This document shows, piece by piece, positions 54,852-62,509 of a DNA stretch of 64,000 nucleotides. The DNA lies in NCBI RefSeq assembly GCF_033878955.1, contig NZ_CP138858.1, positions 248,001-312,000 of the forward strand. The letters run 5' to 3'. The stretch comes from Coraliomargarita algicola (lineage in GTDB: Bacteria > Verrucomicrobiota > Verrucomicrobiia > Opitutales > Coraliomargaritaceae). The position numbers were made by a program, and so were the translations under genes. How positions within the stretch are numbered: position 1 is the stretch's first letter; every line of letters begins with the position of its first letter. The notes beneath the pieces were generated by a model. The model did no database searches. It had not been told where the DNA came from and saw only the letters and a program-made list of their open reading frames with translations.

Positions 54852-55244
54852 TTACGCAGCGATGAACCGCTCTTTGTAGCTTTTGATGTGTGCCACGCTT
54901 TTCGAATCACCTTCGCCCTGTATCCAAAAGAGATCTTTAAAGATCGGGGTATCGCCTTCGGCTTTGACGGCATCAATCGCCTTCTGTAGCTTGTTCGAAT
55001 CGTCGACGTAATTTCCCTTAGGAACTTCATTCCACCACAAAGGCATCCAATTTCCGGAATGGATCGAATTGACGACAAGATGCCTCGGACTTGGAGAGAG
55101 CTCGTTTAAGCGGCTTTCTATACTGTTTGACCAACTAGCGGTGGCATTGGACTGTCCCGCTGCCAAATAGATATGAACTGGCGCCGCTTGAGCAGTTAAG
55201 TAGCTGAAAGCTGCGGCAATTAAGAGAGATATTAATGGTTTCAT
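54852..55244 (-). pseudogene. SGNH-type acetylesterase gene, 3'-truncated
   Basis: The product is 130 residues with a signal peptide (about 1-20). It contains HIYLAAGQSNATASW (nucleophile Ser block) and KDLFWIQGEGDSKS, both typical of the sialate O-acetylesterase-like (DUF303) family, which runs to about 260 residues. The frame stops right after YKERFIAA, well before the expected DxxH block, and the next gene begins 46 bp on. It therefore lacks the catalytic His and is probably inactive. Confidence 0.7.
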
Positions 55245-55296
55245 ATTTTAATTTATACGGGGTTACCACCCTGCTTGGCCTCGTGGCTGTTCGGGA

Positions 55297-56060
55297 TTAT
55301 GGTTGCAGCTTTTGAGTGCGAACAATCCACTGATCTTTTTGAGTGAGTGATTTATGAACTAGAACTACTTGTGTGCCGGATTTTCCTGGAAATAGGCGTG
55401 TGCCAGAGATTCGAGTCCAGGAGCCATCTTGTGGACGTGTTGCAAAGTCCATTCGTAATGTGATCACATCTTTTAGTTGATCGGAAGGGACTGCAGCTGT
55501 TTGTTTGGGGCCGAGAATCATTGGCGATTCGCTCGCATTGATTTGAACTGCGAGTGCGTAGTCACTGACATTGAGACTAAAACGTTTTGCGGTGTCGCAT
55601 CCTCAATTCTGTCAGGCAAGGGGATCGACATAGCGCCTGTGAGTATCAGTTCATTGTTGGACTTGGGCAGTAAAAGTCCTAAATAGTTGCCTGACTGTGT
55701 AATTTGGCAGGCTGCTTCAGTCGCAACGCTTTCTTGCTCTAGGGCGATGCTCTTTTCTCCGAACTGAATTAGTCCGTTTCCAGTGTATTCAAATGGCCCA
55801 TGAATCCGCCCTGATTCTAAGTTTGCAGTGGATATCTTATCGCGAGTCAACCAGGCAACTACTCGCTTGCTTTGTATCGCTGCCTCATTTGGCATTTCCA
55901 CACGGGAAGAAGTCTCGCTTCGAAGTAATAGCAAATATAGATTAGCTTTGATGTCTGTAGTTTCTTCTTGAGCATGTATTATTGAGGAGCAGGCTATACT
56001 GATTGCAAAGTAGAGTGCCAGCGTGAGCTTCGTTGCGGAATGGGAGAATGTTTTATTCAT
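55297..56060 (-). pseudogene. Companion protein of the second pseudopilin cassette, frameshifted
   Basis: Two overlapping frames make one protein: the first gives a signal peptide and residues to about DRIEDATPQ, the second continues KRFSLNVSDYALAVQINASE to the stop at 55297. The shift falls at a run of 4 A on the coding strand (55585-55588); 5 A would restore a product of about 254 residues. The C-terminal half follows the pattern of the protein at 28605-29324 (FSLN-----A--IN-SE-MILGPKQTAAV, GTRL--GKSGTQVVLV). It begins 9 bp after the giant pseudopilin gene, mirroring the first cassette. Confidence 0.72.
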
Positions 56061-56069
56061 CGGGATTCA

Positions 56070-59000
56070 TTAAATTTCGTCTTCGTTGAGCCAGCGTAGT
56101 GATACGATTTTGAATCGTCGCCCCATGTCATTATTGTCCCCGTTTCCAGTATCTTGAATGGTTCCTGAAATACGTTCTGGCTGTCGTTGCACGGTGGCCT
56201 CTAACCATGCGCGACTTTGAATATTATTAGATGTTTTTTCAAGCGATTCACCATAGGCACGTATTACAAAGGTGTCGCTTCGTGCTGTGAGTGCGTGACC
56301 GATTCGAGACAGTACATCAGCTTGGGTGAGGTAACCGGGAATTGCCGCGTAGACAGAACCAGTAAAAGCTTCCGGATGTCCGAGGTCGGCGTAAAGGTTG
56401 GCAGAGGAACTTGTGCTCAGGTCCGAAGGCGACACGAGATCAGTGGCTTGCTGTAAGTTGCTGTTAATCGACGTGCTATCGATGGCCGCCTGCAAGGCGC
56501 CGATACGTTGGTGTTCTGGGGCGCTGGCATCTGGATTACGATTGACGAACTCGGCGAGTGAACGAAAAGGGCCCCGTGCTTTTACTTGCACGACGATTGC
56601 TTCTGCTAGTTCGATGATTTCATCTTGGGTTAAGCGACGGTAGCCCAGATTACTGGCAGGATCGCTTGGACTGCCTCCGCCTGAACCAGGGTCATCGCCA
56701 TTCGCGTACCAATTCCGGATCATCGGAGCGCGATCAGTATTGTCAGCGATGCCTAGAACTTCTAAATTCCAAGTGGACGCGATGAGAGCTTCCCATGCGG
56801 CGATGGAGGTCGAATTTATATTGAAGGCACCGGCCTGTTGCATGATAGGGCCAGACTCATCGTAGCTGTCTAATCGTGTGTCTGTGTCTGCGATGCTTTG
56901 GAGTGGGCGAATTCGGTTGTAGTTGTTGTTGCTGATTTCTTGTCCAGTCAGGAAGTAGTGATCCCATAAGGCGTCATTGAGTAACCAAGATAGGTCGTAA
57001 GCGGCTTTGCCAGCATTGCCACTACTTCCGGTATCCATGATGTAATGCGTATCTTCTGGCGGAATTCGCAAATCAGCCCAACTGTTGCCTATTATATAAC
57101 TTGGGCTCCAGCTATACACTCGTTTAGAACCTGTGCTAGGGATTCCACTCACGTTAGTTCTATAGTCGTTGTAAACGGCTATTGTATCGACTTCTGAGAG
57201 TGGCGCTTGGCTAAACTCACCGATAGAGAGCAGGGGGGTATCGTCTCGAGGCAGATCAAAGAGGATTTGTTCCGTGACGCCTAGGTAATCGCTATATCCT
57301 GTGTAGAAATTCCCCATACCGTCATCGTAGTTCATTGTATAGTGGGTCTTGGCATCGGCCAAATTTTGTAATGAGGCTGTGCGAGCAGTCATATTCTTCC
57401 AGCTGGGATGCTTGGAGGTATTCATTTGTTTCGGACCTCCTAGGTAGGAGGCGCGTGGATTAGAATGCACGAGCCATGGAAAACGATCGAGTGAAGCGTA
57501 GGAGCTGTGATCTGAGCTGATCGAACTGTTGGGAAAGAGCAGGCTTGTTTTATAGCCAAACGCGGGAAAGTCTCCACTTACATCCATGGCGACAGTTGTG
57601 TCGTGATCGATGATTTGAGGAGTGTAGAAGCTTGTCCATCGATTGTCATCTTGCCCTAATGTAATGTTGTAAGGAAAGAGAATCTCTTGAAGTCGTTCAC
57701 CTGCAGGTGCGGTTACACTCAATGTGGAGCTGTCATCGCTCCATAAGGACCATAGTCCGTACTGCGGAGCACGATCAAAGGCAATTTGTATTTGGGTGGG
57801 GGATCCGTCATCTCCGGTTAGTGGTATGGTTTCCGCTGGCCAATTCTCAGACCAATCGCGATAGAAGCCATAGCCATAGTGGATCCCCTCGCTAAGTAAA
57901 TTGGTCTGGTTACTGAACTCTTGATGTGCTTCGACAGAGAATGTTTTCGTTTCGCCAGGTTCCAATATCATGTTAGGCAGCTTCAAAATTGGTTTCATGA
58001 ATGCGCTCCATTCTGGAGTCCATCCATTATCGGTCGTATCAGTCTGCATGCTGCCACCTTGTTGGTATTGCACTTGAAAGACGGGGAAATTGCCTGTCGT
58101 TCCCGTCACCCAATCGACGCGGCCGTGGTTGAATTCGAGTCGTACATTATAGGGGTTCCACAGCGTTATAATCGGCATCTGCATGAGGCGAATATAGCCA
58201 CGGTCAGGTTCACTTTCTGAGCGAACCAGTGCCGCGTATACATACATCTGAGCTGATTGGAGCACCGGGTAGATGCCAGTTTGGTCATTCTCTTGTGGAC
58301 GTATGGCGATTGATGCAAAGCTGCTATTGCTGACACGTGTTTGAAAGAAGGAGGCAAGTTGGCGCCAATTAGGGCCTCCAGGGTCTGGTTCGGCGGGGGA
58401 TGCGGTTGCGACACCCGTGATTTGAGGCGGGAAAATTTGGGAGCCGCCTAGGTTCAATGGGTCATTTAATAATTTTAGGAATTCCGTTTCATCCGCCGTA
58501 TTTGCCGCTTGGAGAGCCGCAGTTAGATTCTTTTTAAAGCCACCATTGCTCACATCAGTTAAAAGGTTTGCACTATGTATGGTGTAATCATGGAATTTTG
58601 CCTGAACCGCTAAACCTGTGTCCTCAGAGGCGATGTGTGACTGTTCACGCGTGTTCAGTTTGGAAAGAATGGAGTTTCCATTCTCGCTCACGGTGTAGAG
58701 CGCTTGCATGATCGAATTGGTTGCTTGTGGGGCAAACTGGTGTGGGTGTAACCATGCATCAGTGCTTTCGGCTACTTTGGTATGAAGACTCGCTTTAGCG
58801 CCTTCGTCGCCGACCCACCATGCGTAGCTGCCTGAATTCTCGGAGATGTCCATTTTCTCGACGGTGACGATCCGTTTGTCGTCGGTGAGTAATGTGCCTA
58901 AGCTGCCAGCCGCCACCAGATTGATTGCATTTGCTGGATCGACGATTGAGCTCGGGGCGGGGGCTGTTCCTGATACGAGATAATGCGGCCAACTCGTATC

Positions 59001-59333
59001 TGTGGGGGCAGCAGTCGAGCTCCAAACACCAGTCCACATTGGTTGAGTCAAGCCAGACTCCTGCAAATCTGTGGTGCTTGCGTCCTCGATGAAAATCGGG
59101 GCGGTGACACGTTGGTCTGCGCCTGCGTATCTTTGTAGTTCGCCCATTGCCACTTGTAGCCCGAGGAAGGCATTCATGCGTGCAGAAATGATCTGATTGT
59201 CTTTCTGGGCACGTTGAGTGTTGACGCGGGAGAGGATGGTTATGCTCAATATTAGCAGCAACACGAATGCCATAAGACTCAGGCTGATTACGAGCGCGAA
59301 GCCGTGCTGAGAGTTTGCTTTTGAACGTGGCAT
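56070..59333 (-). CDS. Giant Verru_Chthon cassette A-like / GspK-like pseudopilin, intact copy
   Basis: From ATG 59333 (MPRSKANSQHGFALVISLSL) the product is 1087 residues; the longer frame adds 40 unlikely residues. A prepilin-like sequence (G11-FALVISLSLMAFVLLLIL) gives a single N-terminal helix. The ectodomain is long and beta-rich, and near the C-terminus it has FNINSTSIAAWEALI and VVQVKARGPFRSLAEFVN, like the helix-hairpin segment of GspK minor pseudopilins. It ends RRFKIVSLRWLNEDEI, nearly the same as the paralogue's RRFKIVKLRWLSPDEI. Function is unknown; it may belong to a type II secretion or pilus-like device. The companion gene follows after 9 bp. Confidence 0.8.
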   Translation of the reverse strand: MPRSKANSQHGFALVISLSLMAFVLLLILSITILSRVNTQRAQKDNQIISARMNAFLGLQVAMGELQRYAGADQRVTAPIFIEDASTTDLQESGLTQPMWTGVWSSTAAPTDTSWPHYLVSGTAPAPSSIVDPANAINLVAAGSLGTLLTDDKRIVTVEKMDISENSGSYAWWVGDEGAKASLHTKVAESTDAWLHPHQFAPQATNSIMQALYTVSENGNSILSKLNTREQSHIASEDTGLAVQAKFHDYTIHSANLLTDVSNGGFKKNLTAALQAANTADETEFLKLLNDPLNLGGSQIFPPQITGVATASPAEPDPGGPNWRQLASFFQTRVSNSSFASIAIRPQENDQTGIYPVLQSAQMYVYAALVRSESEPDRGYIRLMQMPIITLWNPYNVRLEFNHGRVDWVTGTTGNFPVFQVQYQQGGSMQTDTTDNGWTPEWSAFMKPILKLPNMILEPGETKTFSVEAHQEFSNQTNLLSEGIHYGYGFYRDWSENWPAETIPLTGDDGSPTQIQIAFDRAPQYGLWSLWSDDSSTLSVTAPAGERLQEILFPYNITLGQDDNRWTSFYTPQIIDHDTTVAMDVSGDFPAFGYKTSLLFPNSSISSDHSSYASLDRFPWLVHSNPRASYLGGPKQMNTSKHPSWKNMTARTASLQNLADAKTHYTMNYDDGMGNFYTGYSDYLGVTEQILFDLPRDDTPLLSIGEFSQAPLSEVDTIAVYNDYRTNVSGIPSTGSKRVYSWSPSYIIGNSWADLRIPPEDTHYIMDTGSSGNAGKAAYDLSWLLNDALWDHYFLTGQEISNNNYNRIRPLQSIADTDTRLDSYDESGPIMQQAGAFNINSTSIAAWEALIASTWNLEVLGIADNTDRAPMIRNWYANGDDPGSGGGSPSDPASNLGYRRLTQDEIIELAEAIVVQVKARGPFRSLAEFVNRNPDASAPEHQRIGALQAAIDSTSINSNLQQATDLVSPSDLSTSSSANLYADLGHPEAFTGSVYAAIPGYLTQADVLSRIGHALTARSDTFVIRAYGESLEKTSNNIQSRAWLEATVQRQPERISGTIQDTGNGDNNDMGRRFKIVSLRWLNEDEI

Positions 59334-59549
59334 TGGGCTTTTTGTCTGCAGGAGGAGCTGAGTAGATAATGTGAATATAACATTTATTGGCTCCAAGTAG
59401 CTTTGGCAACAAGGAAATATTGCCAAAGGCTTTATTCTTAAACGAAGAAACAACTCGGAAACTGACTAGTTTCAATTTGATGCAAGTAGATCGCAACTGA
59501 AGCTGTTCAGGGGCGTATTTAAAGCTTAATGAACGTTAAGCGAGGGGCT

Positions 59550-60125
59550 TTATTGAGTTTGTAACTGAGTGGCGAGAGCGCTTGCGATGGCTTCATAGCC
59601 AGTGCGTTGTAAATGCGCATCGCTGGGGCGGCCTTTGTCGTAATATTTATTGGCACGCATCTCCTTGTAGGGCATCAGAATCGACAGATCGATCATTGAG
59701 GCATTGGGTAGTTTTTCTGCTAAGTCGCGAGCGGCTGCCCGATATTTACTCAGTTGCGCATCGTCGGGTTCGCTGAGTGCATGGCTTGGCATAAATGCGA
59801 AATGTAAGCTATGTGAATCGCCGCCGGCCAATTCCCATGCTTGACTGAGTAAATGAACCAGGCCCATGAGGTTATCTGCGTATCCCTCTGGACTATTGCT
59901 AGGGAAACCACCGATGGGGCCGATGCTGCCTTGCGTGCGATTTCTATCGTTGAGTCCTGAGTGAATGGTAATAATCGCTGTCTTATCACCGTTTAATATT
60001 CGGCGTACATCTTTAAAGTAAGTGCTTAGCTTTGAGGTGCCGCTTTTCCTGAGGGATGTCAGCATATTAGAGAGCGAATGTCCGCCGACGGCGTAGAGAG
60101 TATGATAAGCTAAACCATGGTCATT
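59550..60125 (-). pseudogene. SGNH hydrolase gene, 5'-truncated
   Basis: The frame is open from about 60125 down to 59550. It reads YHTLYAVGGHSLSNMLTSL, then ILNGDKTAIITIHSGLNDRN and, near the end, GRPSDAHLQRTGYEAIASAL, which are SGNH blocks I, III and V. An in-frame TGA at 60126-60128 and the lack of any start before the nucleophile block show the N-terminus and signal peptide are lost. The first available ATG (60065) lies after the nucleophile Ser. Just beyond it begins a fragment of a LacI gene in the opposite direction. Confidence 0.7.
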
Positions 60126-60440
60126 TCACGTTTGCGAGACAGTTGGAGGGGGCGACTCGTCGAGCTGATGAGAGAGGGTTTTATACTGAAAACTTTTTTT
60201 TTGCAGGCACCGGGAATGAGCGCTAAGCGGATTAGTCATATTATAAGTTCACGCAGTATCCAAGGAGTGGTCTTCATGGCACCGAGTCGAGGCATGGACT
60301 TATCAGGCTTTGATTGGCAGGTGCATAATTGCTCGGCTATTGCATACTGTACCTGTCGACATTTCAGTGGTTTGATGGTGCGACCTTATCTTCTCCCGCT
60401 GACCGCGCGGTGCATTAAGCTTGATTTATCCGCCTACTAA
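60117..60440 (+). pseudogene. Internal fragment of a LacI-family regulator gene
   Basis: The frame after the ATG at 60117 gives SRLRDSWRGRLVELMREGF, QAPGMSAKRISHIISSRSI and QGVVFMAPSRG then SGFDWQ. This matches the first part of the sugar-binding domain of LacI regulators of this lineage. There is no helix-turn-helix before it (in-frame TAA at 60111) and homology fades after about residue 75, although the frame stays open to 60440. It is a dead fragment, head to head with the truncated SGNH gene. Confidence 0.65.
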
Positions 60441-61163
60441 TTATTTACCACGACGCACGGCAATCCAGCTGAGAGCAAGCAAACCTGATATTAACGTAAA
60501 GCTGTTAGGCTCAGGAATCGCAGAGACCGCAATATTATCAAATCGAAGTTGGCCAGCTGTTCCATCTATGTAGCCGTAGAAGCGGAATTCGACAGTGCTT
60601 GATGCCGTCCCAATGATTGTGTAGCGTTCGGCCATAAATTGATTAGGAACAGGGCTTGTATTCGCTTCCATAATACGTTGACCAGCCAGAGCAAAAATTC
60701 CCCCATCGATGCTGTATTCGACTCGATAGCCTCGCTCGGTGGTGTCACCACTGCGCCCCCCTCGGAACTCGATGCTTTCGAGTTGGACACTATTCTCGTC
60801 TTTCACGTTTAAAGTGAAAGAGAAATAACCACTGGTTGTGAAGTCGCTTCGATTATAGATACTCGTGCCAAAAAGGTTAAATCCCGCGTAATCGAAATCG
60901 GGGACTTCTGAGCTTTCAACAGTTCCATCAATGTTGGAAGGAGCGTCGGCAGACGAGACGAGATTTGCGAAATTTGTAGAGGGGCCTCCACTTACTGAAC
61001 TAGCGCTATCCAATAGGTTACTATCGTATGAGGTTGCGCTGAAAGAAGGACTTCCAACGGTGCCACCTCCGTAGAATACCAGCTCTCCAGCACTAGTAAA
61101 GCTGCTGAGAGATAGGCCGATTGATAGTATAAGTGAATTACGCTTTAGAGGTATAGTTGTCAT
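60441..61163 (-). CDS. PEP-CTERM sorted secreted protein
   Basis: From ATG 61163 the product is 240 residues: signal peptide (to about residue 25, SFTSAGE), a beta-sandwich body (YFSFTLNVKDENSVQLESIEFRGG, GQLRFDNIAVS) typical of exosortase-sorted jelly-roll proteins, and the C-terminal tail IPEPNSFTLISGLLALSWIAV with RRGK. The longer frame from 61214 adds 17 basic residues and is less likely. An operator-like palindrome lies 113 bp upstream at 61276-61295. Function of the body is unknown. Confidence 0.87.
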   Translation of the reverse strand: MTTIPLKRNSLILSIGLSLSSFTSAGELVFYGGGTVGSPSFSATSYDSNLLDSASSVSGGPSTNFANLVSSADAPSNIDGTVESSEVPDFDYAGFNLFGTSIYNRSDFTTSGYFSFTLNVKDENSVQLESIEFRGGRSGDTTERGYRVEYSIDGGIFALAGQRIMEANTSPVPNQFMAERYTIIGTASSTVEFRFYGYIDGTAGQLRFDNIAVSAIPEPNSFTLISGLLALSWIAVRRGK

Positions 61164-61275
61164 ATTTTGCAGTTTTTTGAGGTTAGTATGGTTAGAAATT
61201 TTCTGTTTAGGCATTGTGTCTCTATTCGTTATAACAGCTATTCATACAGTTTAAGCTTTCAATGCAATTGAGTTT

Positions 61276-61295
61276 GTGTATTATCTGTAATACAC
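61276..61295 (-). promoter_or_regulatory. Candidate LacI operator upstream of the PEP-CTERM gene
   Basis: Perfect palindrome GTGTATTA-TCTG-TAATACAC. Fifteen bases of its minus strand (TATTACAGATAATAC) recur exactly at 62393-62407, at the start codon of the LacI gene next door. Confidence 0.65.
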
Positions 61296-61338
61296 GGAGA
61301 TAATCCATCACTATGCTGCATTGTTCGCACTTGCTCAG

Positions 61339-62393
61339 TTATATAAGTGAGGTGGCGAGTGGGCTAACTAATCTCGGTTGCAAGGTGTTGCCTTCCAGCC
61401 ATTTTCCGCGGAGGTTGAGGGTGAGGGGGCGCTCGGGAAGGCCCAGTTCATTGCGTTGCAATAGGCTGTCGAGTTTGTCGATTGCAGCCGCAGCGATTTC
61501 TGGTGAGTTGTATTCGATACCGGATTGATTGGTGGCTTGTTTTGTGGATTGAGTCGGTTCAATGTGGATGTAGGCATGGCCAATTTCTTGTGGCACTTTC
61601 CATCCGTAAGAGCGGAGTGTTGTGGGGAAAAGTGAACTAAGAGAGATCACGCAGTCTGGTTTATGTTTTAGGATCCAATTCTGTGCGGCTTTAGGTGTTT
61701 CTTCGATGGTGTCAGCGATGAGGGGAGTGATATGTGGATACTGACGTTGGACTTCGGAGAGAAAGGTATTACTATTGCGGCGCTCCGTAATTTCGTCGAC
61801 ACGTTTTGAGATGCCTAGTGCAATCCGACGATAGCCACGTGCATCAAGTTCACGTAGAATGCGGCGCATGCCCATATCGTAATCGTGCAGGCTGCGGTGG
61901 AGTCGTGGGTGGAGGAGCGTGGGACCGACTGCGACGGCGGCAAAGCGTGTCCAGTCTAGTTTTATTTCGCCCGGCCCGTTTTCCAGTGGTGCGAGACCAG
62001 TCCACGGATACCGCGATTATAGAGCACGTCGCTGGCACGTTTGTAGGATTTGTAAGCTTTCAGCCAAAATGGAACTAATGTGTAGCCGCATTGTGCCGCG
62101 CGCGAGACGGCTCCTTGATAGAAAAAATTAACGTAGCTTTTTCGCCAGCCAAACTCATCTTGCCAATTTGTGATAAAAGCGAGTGTCGCATTATTTGTCT
62201 TTAGCATACGGTCGCGACGGTGGTTATTGAGCGCAGCTAGGGCAGGGTTCGGTTTGTAGCCTAATTCGTTGGCTGCCATTTGCACTCGTTCGCGTGTGGC
62301 GATTGGTAGACGCGGGGAGTTCCGCAATGCTAGAGATATTGTCATTGGGCTCAGGCCTAGATGCTTGGCTAGATCGCGTTGTGAAATGCTCAT
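61339..62393 (-). pseudogene. LacI-family regulator gene with one frameshift
   Basis: The first frame (start 62393) has the helix-turn-helix ISQRDLAKHLGLSPMTISLALR and the early sugar-binding domain to NRGIRGLVS, then stops at 61962. The other frame picks up APLENGPGEIKLDWTRF and continues through RYRRIALGISKR-type sequence to 61339. A single missing base near 61992-61996 (within GTCTCGCACC on the coding strand, not a homopolymer) explains both. Corrected length is about 351 residues, normal for LacI. If real, the repressor is lost and its targets may be constitutive. The start codon directly follows an operator-like palindrome and lacks a ribosome site. Confidence 0.8.
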
Positions 62394-62407
62394 ATTACAG
62401 ATAATAC
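62393..62407. promoter_or_regulatory. Candidate LacI operator at the LacI/GH105 divergent junction
   Basis: TATTACAGATAATAC, palindromic (TATTA-CAGA-TAATA), identical over 15 bases to the minus strand of the 61276 site. It abuts the regulator's start codon and lies about 103 bp upstream of the GH105 gene, so it could control both. Confidence 0.65.
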
Positions 62408-62509
62408 TACCAGGCTATTGAAGTGTGCAATCAGCAATTCATTCTTTGTATTTTGAGTATCCTGGATAGGATTCGCTGGATCCAATTTATAGCGCCGCGA
62501 CTAAATTAT

